From NCBI GenBank assembly GCA_017461545.1, contig JAFTXP010000007.1, forward strand, positions 1-64,000: a stretch of 64,000 nt of DNA, read 5' to 3'. The number at the start of each line of letters is the position of its first letter. Within the stretch, counting starts at the first letter, position 1. The notes beneath the pieces were generated by a model. It was not told where the DNA came from and ran no database searches. It saw only the letters and a list, made by a program, of their open reading frames with translations. A program made the translations under genes and the position numbers. The DNA is from Clostridia bacterium. Lineage in GTDB: Bacteria > Bacillota > Clostridia > UBA1212. Positions 53,209 through 62,207 of the stretch are shown in pieces.

Positions 53209-54392
53209 TGAAAGTCATCTACGTATCAAGCCTTTGCAGTAAAAAAACTTATACAAAGCTTTTCGGCGATATGAAACACGCCCCCGGCATGCAGGCACAG
53301 AAGTATAACAGGCTCATGGCTGAGGGACTGGCGAAAAACGAAGGCGTCGAAGTCACCGTAATTTCCTCAGCACCCGTTACAAGAGAAAATTACGGCAGCG
53401 GAAAATTTTCATGCGCCGCCGACAAAGAAAACAACATAGAGTATAATTATGTCTCATTTTCTTTGCTTCCTGTTTTTAAACACATAAGCATCATAAGAAA
53501 CACTTATAAGAAGTGTTTAAAGATGTTCAAAGAAAACAGTAAAATTTCCGGCGAAAAAGCTGCCGTGGTTTGCGATGTTCTCAGCCTGTCAGCTTCATAC
53601 GGAGCACTCAGAGCCGCTAAAAAGTGTAATGCTGAAAGCGTCGGTCTGATAACCGACTTACCTGAGTATTTGGGAATTTCCGAAAATAAGCTTTTTAAGA
53701 AAATTTACGATAAAGTCATTGATATGTGCAAAAGCTTCGTACTTTTGACCGAGCAGATGAACGTCAAAATCAACCCTACCGGAAAACCGTATAGGGTTAT
53801 AGAAGGACAGGCCGATATAAACATGTCGGAAGAGGAAAATACTTTAGACAAAAAATTCAATAAAAAGGTCTGCATTTATGCGGGCGGTATCGAGGTCGAA
53901 TACGGACTCAAGATTCTGGCAGAGGGCTTTGCCGCGGCAAATATCCCGGAAAGTGAACTTTGGATTTACGGAAACGGCTCTTACACAGATGAATTGAAAG
54001 AATTCTGTAAAAAAAATCCGTCGGTTATATATAAAGGCGTTGTTCCTAACGAGGAAGTCGTCGAAGCAGAGCAAAAGGCATCACTCCTCATAAATCCCAG
54101 ACCCTCAAGCGGCGAATTTACAAAATACTCTTTTCCGTCAAAGAATCTTGAATACATGGCGTCCGGAACTCCCGTCCTTACAACAAAGCTCCCCGGTATG
54201 CCGAAAGAATATTACGACCACATCTATATCATAGAAGAAGAAACGGCAGACGGAATTTCAGCATGTCTGAAAGATATATTGTCAAAGGACGGCACAGAAC
54301 TGTTTACAAAAGGTGCTTCGGCAAAAGAATTTGTATTGAAATACAAGAACAACAAAACACAGGCAGGAAAGGTTTTGGAACTTTTATCATGA
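53208..54392 (+). CDS. GT4-like glycosyltransferase (1 of 3)
   Basis: The 394-residue GT-B glycosyltransferase has donor-site motifs VCIYAGGIEVEYGLKIL, WIYGNGSYTDEL and NPRPSSGEFTKYSFPSKNLEYMASG (E-x7-E type). No membrane segment is seen. It starts on the DUF1015 stop (overlap TAATG) and ends overlapping the next gene by ATGA. The sugar and acceptor are unknown; the cluster suggests an exopolysaccharide or teichoic-type side chain. Confidence 0.82.
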   Translation: MKVIYVSSLCSKKTYTKLFGDMKHAPGMQAQKYNRLMAEGLAKNEGVEVTVISSAPVTRENYGSGKFSCAADKENNIEYNYVSFSLLPVFKHISIIRNTYKKCLKMFKENSKISGEKAAVVCDVLSLSASYGALRAAKKCNAESVGLITDLPEYLGISENKLFKKIYDKVIDMCKSFVLLTEQMNVKINPTGKPYRVIEGQADINMSEEENTLDKKFNKKVCIYAGGIEVEYGLKILAEGFAAANIPESELWIYGNGSYTDELKEFCKKNPSVIYKGVVPNEEVVEAEQKASLLINPRPSSGEFTKYSFPSKNLEYMASGTPVLTTKLPGMPKEYYDHIYIIEEETADGISACLKDILSKDGTELFTKGASAKEFVLKYKNNKTQAGKVLELLS

Positions 54393-56623
54393 AGAGAAAC
54401 ATTACGATAATTCATCATTGCGGAAATATCGGCGGCGCAGGCAGAAGCCTTATACAGACCGCAAAGATGCTTGAAAATGAATACAATGTCACTGTGCTCT
54501 GCCCCGAAGGTTCCGATATGCAGAAGCTTCTTATGGATAGCGGAATATCAGCGGTTGCTTACGCGAACAAGTTGGGCGGCATAGAATATTACAGCGGAGG
54601 CCCTGCGGTTTTAAGCAGAACCTACGCCAAACAGGCGTTGAGACGCAATCCCTCATGGAAAGAAGTCAAGCCTCTTATCGCACAGACGAAACCCGATGTT
54701 GTAATGCTTAATTCAATCACTCTCAGCTTCATGATACCTAAAATAAAAAAAGAAACTTCGGCAAAAGCAATTTGCTTTGTGCGTGAAACATTTCCGGAGA
54801 ACGGAAAAAAATCTTTTTTCAAAAAATACTGCGCCCTGCTCAATCAGGCTGACGGTGTGTTCTTTATTTCAGACTATGACAGACTAAAATTCAATCTGAA
54901 TATAAAATATCCGATTACCGTAAAAAACAGCGTTCCCGACAGTTTCTTTGACTCTTATGACAGAAACGAAGCACTGAACGAACTCGGCATTGAACCTTCG
55001 GAAAATGCCTTTTACGTTTTGTACGCCGGAGGAAGCGACAGGCTGAAAGGCATAGATATTCTGGAGAATGCAGTCTCACAGCTTGACGGAAAAGTTCACT
55101 TGCTTATTGCCGGTGATGATAAAGAAAATTTCAGCGTAAGTTTCAAAGCAACTGCAAAAAAATATAACGGCAGAATTCATTTTATAGGCATGGTCCGCGA
55201 TATGAGAAAAGCTTATGCGGCGTGTGACGCACTTGTTTTTCCGTCTGTAAAGCCGCATCAGGCGCGCCCTGCTTTTGAGGCAGGCTGTTTTATGAAGCCT
55301 GTAATTATTTCAGACTTTAAGCAGACAAATGAGTGTGTAAAAGACGGCTGTAACGGTCTTTGTTTTGCGCCGTGCGATTCACTTTCTCTTGCAGAAAAAA
55401 TAAATACACTAGCAAAGGATGAAAAGCTTTGCCGAAAGCTCGGAGAAAATAACCGCGCTGTCAGTGAAAACAACCACAGCATCGACAAGGTTTCCGGGGT
55501 TCTTTCGGATACTGTAGACAAGATTTTAAGTGATACACAGGTAAAATATCTTCACATAATGACCGCCTCCAATTACGGAACGGTTGACGGCTACGTAAAA
55601 CTCGTCAATGAAAACTTTGACAACAAAGATCACCTTTTCATAATCCGTGACACAAAGGACAACCCTCAGCACAGCCTCGAAGGATTTGAAAATATTGTAT
55701 GGCTTCCGGAGGCGGAAAAAGGCGAACTCGGAAGAATGTTTGCATACATCGACTCTGCCGAAAGTGTTTTGTGGCATTCAATGGGCTGGTACTGGACTAC
55801 TCAGCTGAAAATGCTTAAAAAGCCGTCATATATGAAGAAATCCACATGGGTTGAATGGGGCGCAGATCTTTTTAACTGGAAACGAAACGACGGAAATCCG
55901 ATTGTGCGCTACGGTGTTAATACAATACACCGCATGTGGAGAAAGAAAGTTGATTCTGTAGTCGTAATATTCCCCACAGACGAGGACGTTTACAGAAAAG
56001 AATTCAATAAAAATCAGAAAATAATGCTTGCCACATACAGCGTATACAGGCATACACAGATTGACGAGCAAAAACCCGAGGTGTTCCACAATCCGGAGAT
56101 GGTCAACATTCTGGTCGGACACTCCGCAACACCGAACGCTCATCACATCGAAGTGCTGGACAGTCTCGCTAAATTCAGCGATGAGAACATCCACATATAT
56201 ATTCCGCTCTCATACGGCGAGGACGACTACGCACAGCAAGTTATAGATCATGCGACAAAGCTTTTCGGTGACAAGGTCACTTTCCAGATGAAAAACATGC
56301 CGCTTTGGGACTATGTGCATTTCCTGTGGGATATAGATATTGCGATATTTAAAGTTTACAGACAGATTGCTCTCGGAAATATATGCAGACTCCTCTATAT
56401 GACTAAAAAAGTGTATCTCCCTAAAGGCAGCCTTTTGTACAACTATTACGAAGAAAATGACACTGAAATATACGACTGCGATGCAATTTCCGACATGACA
56501 TTTGACGAATTTAAAGCAAAGCCGAAAATGACTGAGCCGTCCGCTTGCATAAAAGAAAGAATGAACCGCGGCGCAGTTATCGAAATGTGGCGCAATGTGT
56601 TTGAAAAAACGGGAGGTAATTGA
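54389..56623 (+). CDS. Fused glycosyltransferase: GT4-like N-terminus and GT56 (WecF)-like C-terminus (2 of 3)
   Basis: The 744 residues hold two domains. Residues 1 to about 375 form a GT4-like GT-B enzyme (HHCGNIGGAGRS, LYAGGSDRLKGIDIL, SVKPHQARPAFEAGCF). Residues about 384-744 resemble GT56 (TDP-Fuc4NAc:lipid II transferase, WecF), with LVGHSATPNAHHIEVLDSL near 574 and IPLSYG following. WecF is known from enterobacterial common antigen, so finding it in a Clostridia-type gene, fused to GT4, is unexpected. The start is ATG 54389; an earlier in-frame start overlaps the previous gene deeply. Confidence 0.72.
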   Translation: MKRNITIIHHCGNIGGAGRSLIQTAKMLENEYNVTVLCPEGSDMQKLLMDSGISAVAYANKLGGIEYYSGGPAVLSRTYAKQALRRNPSWKEVKPLIAQTKPDVVMLNSITLSFMIPKIKKETSAKAICFVRETFPENGKKSFFKKYCALLNQADGVFFISDYDRLKFNLNIKYPITVKNSVPDSFFDSYDRNEALNELGIEPSENAFYVLYAGGSDRLKGIDILENAVSQLDGKVHLLIAGDDKENFSVSFKATAKKYNGRIHFIGMVRDMRKAYAACDALVFPSVKPHQARPAFEAGCFMKPVIISDFKQTNECVKDGCNGLCFAPCDSLSLAEKINTLAKDEKLCRKLGENNRAVSENNHSIDKVSGVLSDTVDKILSDTQVKYLHIMTASNYGTVDGYVKLVNENFDNKDHLFIIRDTKDNPQHSLEGFENIVWLPEAEKGELGRMFAYIDSAESVLWHSMGWYWTTQLKMLKKPSYMKKSTWVEWGADLFNWKRNDGNPIVRYGVNTIHRMWRKKVDSVVVIFPTDEDVYRKEFNKNQKIMLATYSVYRHTQIDEQKPEVFHNPEMVNILVGHSATPNAHHIEVLDSLAKFSDENIHIYIPLSYGEDDYAQQVIDHATKLFGDKVTFQMKNMPLWDYVHFLWDIDIAIFKVYRQIALGNICRLLYMTKKVYLPKGSLLYNYYEENDTEIYDCDAISDMTFDEFKAKPKMTEPSACIKERMNRGAVIEMWRNVFEKTGGN

Positions 56624-56624
56624 C

Positions 56625-57743
56625 TTGAAGAAAGTTTTATTCATTACCAATGTTCCCGTACCGTACAGAGTTGATTTTTTCAATGAATTTTCAAAGTATG
56701 TTGACCTGACGGTTTGCTTTGAGCGTAAAGGTGCAGACGACAGAGAAGAATCCTGGATAAAAACTAAAGGAATGTCTTTTAACGCCGTTTTTCTTAAAGG
56801 CATCAAAGTGTCCTCCGATAAAGCATACTGCCCTTCTATACGCAAAATTATCAAAAACGGAAACTTTGACAATATAATCGTCAGCGGTTATAGCTCCCCC
56901 ACCGCAATGTCTGCGATAAAATTTATGCGCAGAAAGAAAATACCGTACATTTTAAGTTCTGACGGCGGCCTCATAAAGGACAACGGTACAGGCTTTAAAT
57001 ATAAATTCAAAAAGCATTTCATATCCGGCGCCGCCGCTTATCTTTCAACAGGCAGTGAAACCGACAAATACCTAATACATTACGGAGCTGACAAGAGCAA
57101 AATTCATCATTATCCTTTCACATCACTTTACGCAAAGGATATTTTTGATACTCCTGCGACTTCAGAGGAAAAAGAAATTCTCCGCAGAGAGCTCGGTATG
57201 CCTGTTGCAGGCAGAATCGTAATATCTGTAGGCCGTTTCATCGAGAGCAAGGGGTTTGACGTGCTTATAAAGGCATCAAAAAACATTCCCGAAAACACAT
57301 CCTTATATATCGTCGGCGGCGAGCCTACAGACGAATATAAAAGGCTTATCACAGAAAACAATGTGACCTGTGTAAAATTCGAAGGTTTCAAAACATACGC
57401 CGAACTTGTGAAATATTACAGAGCTTCGGATATCTTTGTACTTCCCACCAGGACCGATGTCTGGGGACTTGTTATAAACGAAGCTATGTCATGCGGTCTG
57501 CCGGTCATAACTACTGACAGATGCGTTGCCGGAGTTTCGCTTGTAAATAACGGAGTGAACGGTTTCATCATCCCGATTGACGATGCGGAAGAACTTGCCT
57601 TGAAAATAAAAGACCTGCTCCGAAAATCCGATGAAGAACTTTCAAAAGCAGGGAAAGCGTCCATTGAAACAATAAAAGATTATACTTTTGAGAAGATGGC
57701 TGAAAAGCATATGGAAATGCTAAAAAAATATAATCTATTTTAA
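56625..57743 (+). CDS. GT4-like glycosyltransferase (3 of 3)
   Basis: The 372-residue GT-B enzyme has VPVPYRVDFFNEFSKY at the N-terminus, and donor-site motifs VGRFIESKGFDVLIKA and LPTRTDVWGLVINEAMSCGLPVI. The start is TTG 56625, with GGGAGG 8 bases upstream and one base after the fused-GT stop. It is the last gene of the operon; convergent epsC lies 33 bases beyond. Confidence 0.84.
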   Translation: MKKVLFITNVPVPYRVDFFNEFSKYVDLTVCFERKGADDREESWIKTKGMSFNAVFLKGIKVSSDKAYCPSIRKIIKNGNFDNIIVSGYSSPTAMSAIKFMRRKKIPYILSSDGGLIKDNGTGFKYKFKKHFISGAAAYLSTGSETDKYLIHYGADKSKIHHYPFTSLYAKDIFDTPATSEEKEILRRELGMPVAGRIVISVGRFIESKGFDVLIKASKNIPENTSLYIVGGEPTDEYKRLITENNVTCVKFEGFKTYAELVKYYRASDIFVLPTRTDVWGLVINEAMSCGLPVITTDRCVAGVSLVNNGVNGFIIPIDDAEELALKIKDLLRKSDEELSKAGKASIETIKDYTFEKMAEKHMEMLKKYNLF

Positions 57744-57776
57744 AATTCTGATACGATATGTTTTTTGTATTTTTTC

Positions 57777-58742
57777 TTATATCACATAATACCACTCATC
57801 GCTTTGTACGATTTCTGTGGTACTGCGGTTTCCATTAAGGCCTTGCTTATATTCCAACTCCTGATTCTTTATGCTGACCCTTGTATTACCCGGGATTGAG
57901 GTTGTAATAAAAGCATTACCGCCGATAACCGAATTATGTCCTATCACGGTTTCTCCCCCGAGAATAGATGCTCCGGCATAGATAGTCACATTGTCTTCTA
58001 TGGTTGGGTGCCTTTTTTTACCGTGCAGTTTTTGTCCGCCCCGTGTCGAGAGTGCACCGATAGTTACTCCCTGATAGATTTTCACATAATCACCTATAAT
58101 GGCAGTTTCTCCAATTACAATGCCCGTACCGTGATCTATAAAAAAATATTTTCCGAGTGTAGCTCCCGGATGAATATCAATGCCTGTCTGCGTATGAGCA
58201 TACTCAGTCATAATTCTCGGTATAAGCGGAACACCAAGCAGATAGAGCTCATGCGCAATTCTATTAACCATAATCGCAAACAGTCCGGGGTATGAAAATA
58301 TGATTTCCGGTTTATTGAAAGCTGCAGGATCTCCGTCATATGCCGCCTGCAAATCCGTCTGAATCAATTCCCGTATTACCGTTAATCTGTCCAGAAATCG
58401 AAGCGTTAGCTTTTCTCCTTCGTACAAAAGTTTCTTTTCATCCTTTCCGGAATGCTCCGGAAGATACTTAAGTACAATTGAAATCTGCTTGCTTAGGTTA
58501 TACAGCACATCTTCAAGCTGCATTGACAAGTTATTGCGAACCGTATATATACGGTAGCTTTTATTTTTATAATAACCCGGAAATATAATACTCCGAATCT
58601 GATCTATTATTTTTACAATGTCATCCTTATTGGGCGGCATAAAAGTTTCTACAATATCGATGTCTCGTTTTTGCTCATAGTCTGAGATTATTTTTTCAAC
58701 AAGGCGATTGACATCGTTTTCAAGTCTATGAGGCATTTCCAT
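57777..58742 (-). CDS. epsC: Serine O-acetyltransferase (EpsC/SatA type)
   Basis: This enzyme makes O-acetylserine, the carbon acceptor for cysteine synthesis. A helical N-terminal region is followed by a left-handed beta-helix acetyltransferase domain with HPGATLGKYFFIDHGTGIVIGE, KIYQGVTIGALS and GGNAFITTSIPGN. The 321 residues fit the EpsC/SatA form common in Firmicutes. It is the last gene of the sulfur operon, and AAGGAG precedes the ATG by 5 bases. Its presence points to cysteine rather than homocysteine as the product. Confidence 0.9.
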   Translation of the reverse strand: MEMPHRLENDVNRLVEKIISDYEQKRDIDIVETFMPPNKDDIVKIIDQIRSIIFPGYYKNKSYRIYTVRNNLSMQLEDVLYNLSKQISIVLKYLPEHSGKDEKKLLYEGEKLTLRFLDRLTVIRELIQTDLQAAYDGDPAAFNKPEIIFSYPGLFAIMVNRIAHELYLLGVPLIPRIMTEYAHTQTGIDIHPGATLGKYFFIDHGTGIVIGETAIIGDYVKIYQGVTIGALSTRGGQKLHGKKRHPTIEDNVTIYAGASILGGETVIGHNSVIGGNAFITTSIPGNTRVSIKNQELEYKQGLNGNRSTTEIVQSDEWYYVI

Positions 58743-58752
58743 ATATTCTCCT

Positions 58753-59796
58753 TCAAATAAACAAACTCATATCGGACTGCTCTCCGGAGCCAAGAAAGGT
58801 CGCAACACCGCCGAGCTCAACACCGTCAATCAGTTCTTCTTTTTTTATTCCCATAATTTCCATAGACATTTGGCAAGCCACAAGGCGAACACCGTGTCCG
58901 ATGGCATTTTGAATGAGTTCTTCCAGAGATGACACACCTTTGCTCTTCATAACTGCGCGGATCATTTTTGCACCGGCGCCTCCCATATTCATTCTGGAAA
59001 GTCCGAGTTTCTTTGTTCCTCTAGGCATCATAATACCGAACATTTTCTCTATAAAGCTCTTTTTGATCTTTACCTTTTTAGGTTTTCTTAAAATGTTCAG
59101 TCCCCAAAATGTAAAGAAGATAGTAACCTCTCTGCCCATTGCGGCAGCTCCGTTTGCCATAATAAAGGCTGCAATTGTTTTATCCAAGTCGCCGCTGAAA
59201 ACCACAAAGGTTTTTCCGTCAGGCAATACCGTTACATTTTCAGCTTGCTTTGTCCGCTTTTCTATAGTAGCTTCAATAACATCCGGCTTTACCTCAAGTT
59301 TTTCCAGATTATTACCCGTTCTTTGGCACCACACGGCAATATCAGAGGCAAAAGCATCCTCCGTAGCTTCGACGAACACTTTCTGTCCGTCTGCCAGATT
59401 ACGCACAACATCTGCGACCTTTACAATCGGACCCGGACATTTCAGATTCTTTGCATCAATCAGTATTGGCTCTGCATTTGCAAGGTATTCTTTATATGCT
59501 TTGAAGCCGCCTACAAGGTTATATGCATCATAGCCGCGATCCGCCAGTATCTCAGCAATCTCTTCACTCCAATCGCCGGTTCTGCAAAAAACATATACAG
59601 GAAGATCTTTGGGCACATCATCCAGCCTCTTGCTTACCTGAGAAAATGGGATATTGATGGCACTCTTTATTCCTGAAACCAGCACTTCGTCTTTTTCTCT
59701 TAAATCCAGCAATGTTATCTTCGAAAAATCCAGCTTGGCAAAATCCTCTGCCAAAATATTCTTTACTTCAATTTCTTCAAAAGAGTTGTCTCCCAT
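58753..59796 (-). CDS. Rhodanese-TusA-DsrE fusion, sulfur-relay protein
   Basis: The 347 residues hold three domains. The rhodanese domain (about 10-105) has active-site Cys71 in VFCRTGDWS. The TusA domain (about 110-185) has Cys120 in LKCPGP. The DsrE/DsrE2-like domain (about 187-347) has GDLDKTIAAFIMANGAAAMG and contains Cys residues near 310. All three move persulfide sulfur. It lies 10 bases before epsC and 39 after trxB. In this operon it probably carries persulfide from a donor to the sulfur carrier or TusA protein. The DsrE2 type occurs next to coenzyme A-disulfide reductases in other bacteria. Confidence 0.84.
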   Translation of the reverse strand: MGDNSFEEIEVKNILAEDFAKLDFSKITLLDLREKDEVLVSGIKSAINIPFSQVSKRLDDVPKDLPVYVFCRTGDWSEEIAEILADRGYDAYNLVGGFKAYKEYLANAEPILIDAKNLKCPGPIVKVADVVRNLADGQKVFVEATEDAFASDIAVWCQRTGNNLEKLEVKPDVIEATIEKRTKQAENVTVLPDGKTFVVFSGDLDKTIAAFIMANGAAAMGREVTIFFTFWGLNILRKPKKVKIKKSFIEKMFGIMMPRGTKKLGLSRMNMGGAGAKMIRAVMKSKGVSSLEELIQNAIGHGVRLVACQMSMEIMGIKKEELIDGVELGGVATFLGSGEQSDMSLFI

Positions 59797-59835
59797 ATTG
59801 ATACCTCGCTTATCAGTTTCTATTTGAACATCAGT

Positions 59836-60744
59836 TCAAATGCACTCTGAACTTTTTAAATATTCTATCGCAGATATAGCAGCATTTGCTCCGTCAGAAG
59901 CTGCTGTTATAACTTGACGTAGTTTTTTTGTACGTACATCACCGGCCGCAAACAAACCCGGAGCTTTTGTTATTCCGGTTTCATCTGCTATTACATATCC
60001 GTAATCATCAATTTCAACTATATCTCCAAGCACATCGGTTTGAGGGGCCATTCCTATCGCAATAAATACTCCGTCAACAGTGATTTTATTTCCGTTATCA
60101 AGAGTTATCGCCTCAATACGGCTATCGCCATTGATTCCTGTGACATTTACAGCTAAAACCGTTTCTATGTTCGTCTTTTTCTTTACTTTTAGTATGTTTT
60201 TCTGCGCACCGCGAAACTCAGTTCTTCTATGTATCAAATATACCTTAGCAGCAATATCAGATAGATAAAGTGCATCATCGAGCGCTGTATCACCGCCGCC
60301 GACAACCGCAACCGTTTTATTCTGATACAGTGCTCCGTCACACAAAGCGCAAAAGGACACACCGTTTCCAAGAAATTTGTCTTCGCCCGGGATATGAAGC
60401 CTTTTATGAGAGGCACCGGCGGCATAAATTACTGCTTTTGATTCAACCGATTCGCCGTTATCAAACTCTGTAACCCAAAAGGCATTCTTTTGCGTAATTT
60501 TTAAAGCCTTCCCCTCATAGAATTCGGCACCGAATTTTTCCGCATCCTGCCGGAAAGCCTCTCCAAGCTCATATCCGCTTTTCCCGACAAGTCCGATATA
60601 ATTATCGACCTGCAAGCTCTCGGCAATCTGCCCTGTTCCGAGGAATTCCTTTTCTGCAACTAAAACATCAAGATTGGCCCTTTTCGCATAAATGAAAGCG
60701 GACATACCTGCCGGACCGCTTCCTATTATCAATAAATCTCTCAT
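59836..60744 (-). CDS. trxB: Thioredoxin-disulfide reductase with CALC centre
   Basis: This FAD/NAD(P)H-dependent flavoprotein (302 residues) has GSGPAGMS at the N-terminus, a CALC redox pair at Cys132/Cys135 (E. coli TrxB has CATC), GGGDTALDDA for NAD(P)H, and closing AAGDVR for FAD. It overlaps the JAMM gene by 4 bases and probably reduces the CVPC thioredoxin encoded in the same operon. Confidence 0.88.
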   Translation of the reverse strand: MRDLLIIGSGPAGMSAFIYAKRANLDVLVAEKEFLGTGQIAESLQVDNYIGLVGKSGYELGEAFRQDAEKFGAEFYEGKALKITQKNAFWVTEFDNGESVESKAVIYAAGASHKRLHIPGEDKFLGNGVSFCALCDGALYQNKTVAVVGGGDTALDDALYLSDIAAKVYLIHRRTEFRGAQKNILKVKKKTNIETVLAVNVTGINGDSRIEAITLDNGNKITVDGVFIAIGMAPQTDVLGDIVEIDDYGYVIADETGITKAPGLFAAGDVRTKKLRQVITAASDGANAAISAIEYLKSSECI

Positions 60745-61166
60745 TTTTGATTACCGTCTTCAATTATCAAATCTTCTTTTGTTACATCCGAGCCCTCAAT
60801 GTGAAAAGAATTTAAGACCGGATTATCTTTATCCATTAGAGAAAGGATAAAATAACTTGCATTTTTGTCGTAGGCAAGGCGTTTATCCTCCTCCGACGGT
60901 CTTGACGGTGTTTCGGGATGAGAATGCCAGTTACCGAGAGGAATGTATCCCGAAGCTCTCATATCTTTGATAGCCGCCAGCTGTTCCTTGGGATCCAAAG
61001 AAAAATGTTCATTGGAGTGATCTATATTTGTGAGCAGATACACTTTTTTAATCAGCTTATCCGCTCCGTCCGCTTCGCCTGCAATCAGTCCGCAGGCTTC
61101 GTCGGGAAGCTGTGAAATGGCATGATTAATGATTTTTCGGTAATCATCCCCAGATATTTTTATCAT
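60741..61166 (-). CDS. JAMM/MPN metallopeptidase (M67, Mec/HcyD-like)
   Basis: This 141-residue zinc peptidase has Glu23 in DEACGL, HSHP at residues 81-84 and the final S and D at 91 and 94 (HSHPETPSRPSEED), the full JAMM motif. Prokaryotic relatives cut after a diglycine, either trimming a sulfur-carrier C-terminus (HcyD) or releasing cysteine from a CysO-cysteine adduct (Mec). Both options fit the neighbouring ThiS-like carrier with a C-terminal extension. Confidence 0.86.
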   Translation of the reverse strand: MIKISGDDYRKIINHAISQLPDEACGLIAGEADGADKLIKKVYLLTNIDHSNEHFSLDPKEQLAAIKDMRASGYIPLGNWHSHPETPSRPSEEDKRLAYDKNASYFILSLMDKDNPVLNSFHIEGSDVTKEDLIIEDGNQK

Positions 61167-61181
61167 AGTTACCGTTACTCC

Positions 61182-61988
61182 TTATATTCCTTCACATTCG
61201 GCCTGTTCGTAATCAATAAGCTCTGTAATTGTCGGATCAGTTCCGCATACAGCACACTTGCCGTCCGCTTTCGGAAGTTTTACCTTGTGGAAATTCATTT
61301 TTATTGCATCAAATGTAAGCAAAGAACCGGTAAGCAATTCGCCGACACCTGTAATGTATTTAATAGCTTCCATTGCCTGAAGACTACCGATAACACCACC
61401 CATAGCACCTACTACACCCGCCTGCTTACAGGTGGGAACTGCATCTTTCGGCGGCGGATTTTTAAATACACAGCGATAGCAAGGACCCTCACCCGGCACA
61501 TACGTCATAAGCTGCCCCTTAAAGCGAATAATTCCTGCGTGCGAAAAAGGTTTTTTCGCCATAACACAGGCATCATTGATAAGGAACTTCGCCGGGAAAT
61601 TATCCGTTCCGTCTATAACAAAGTCATAGTCCTTAATAAGTTCAAGAATGTTATCAGCAGATACGAACTCGTGATATGCATTCACCGTAACATCGGGATT
61701 CATTTTGTTCATAGTTTCCTTTGCAGACTGAACCTTCGGCTTTCCCACATCATCTGTGGCGTGAATGATCTGCCTTTGCAGATTGGACAAATCTACCTCG
61801 TCTGCATCTACGATACCGATCGTACCGACACCTGCTGCTGCAAGATACATTGCCGCAGGGGCGCCAAGACCGCCGGCTCCGATAATTAGTACTTTGGCGT
61901 TAAGAAGCTTTTTCTGTCCCTTAACACCGATCTCTTTAAGAATAATATGTCTTGAATAGCGTTCTAACTGTTCATTTGTAAATGCCAT
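61182..61988 (-). CDS. ThiF/MoeB/HesA family sulfur-carrier adenylyltransferase
   Basis: This E1-like enzyme (268 residues) adenylates the C-terminal Gly of a sulfur carrier. It has GAGGLGAPAAMYL, the DADEVDLSNLQRQ segment with catalytic Arg/Gln, zinc ligands Cys170/173 (GPCYRC) and 245/248 (CAVC), and the conserved Cys187 (PTCKQAGV). The start is ATG 61988 with GGGAGG upstream, giving an overlap of 17 bases with the carrier gene. Longer in-frame starts have no ribosome site. Confidence 0.9.
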   Translation of the reverse strand: MAFTNEQLERYSRHIILKEIGVKGQKKLLNAKVLIIGAGGLGAPAAMYLAAAGVGTIGIVDADEVDLSNLQRQIIHATDDVGKPKVQSAKETMNKMNPDVTVNAYHEFVSADNILELIKDYDFVIDGTDNFPAKFLINDACVMAKKPFSHAGIIRFKGQLMTYVPGEGPCYRCVFKNPPPKDAVPTCKQAGVVGAMGGVIGSLQAMEAIKYITGVGELLTGSLLTFDAIKMNFHKVKLPKADGKCAVCGTDPTITELIDYEQAECEGI

Positions 61989-62193
61989 CGCTGCCGCCTC
62001 CCATAAAATAAAGGAATTCCACATTGTCACCTTCCTGCAACTTGTGCGTGGCAAAATCCTCGCTCTTAACAAAATCATCGTTCACCGATACAGAGATATA
62101 CTCCGGTGTCTCGACATTTTCCTGTTTAATAAGCTCTGCTACGGTCAGTTCTGCCTGAACCTCTTTTATCTCACCCGATACTGTGATTTTCAT
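61972..62193 (-). CDS. ThiS/MoaD-like sulfur carrier with C-terminal extension
   Basis: This 73-residue beta-grasp protein has MKITVSGE at the N-terminus, and its core ends EFLYFMGGG. Active carriers end in GG, but here GG at 66-67 is followed by six residues (SDGIYK), so the carboxyl end must be trimmed before adenylation. The JAMM peptidase next door is the expected trimmer, as in the described HcyS/HcyD type of system. It overlaps the ThiF gene, giving coupled synthesis. Confidence 0.83.
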   Translation of the reverse strand: MKITVSGEIKEVQAELTVAELIKQENVETPEYISVSVNDDFVKSEDFATHKLQEGDNVEFLYFMGGGSDGIYK

Positions 62194-62207
62194 ATTTTTT
62201 CATCCTT

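Noticed and set aside
54263-54388. Upstream in-frame extension of the fused glycosyltransferase
   Set aside because: It overlaps the preceding gene by over 120 bases and lacks a ribosome site; ATG 54389 gives the normal GT-B start.
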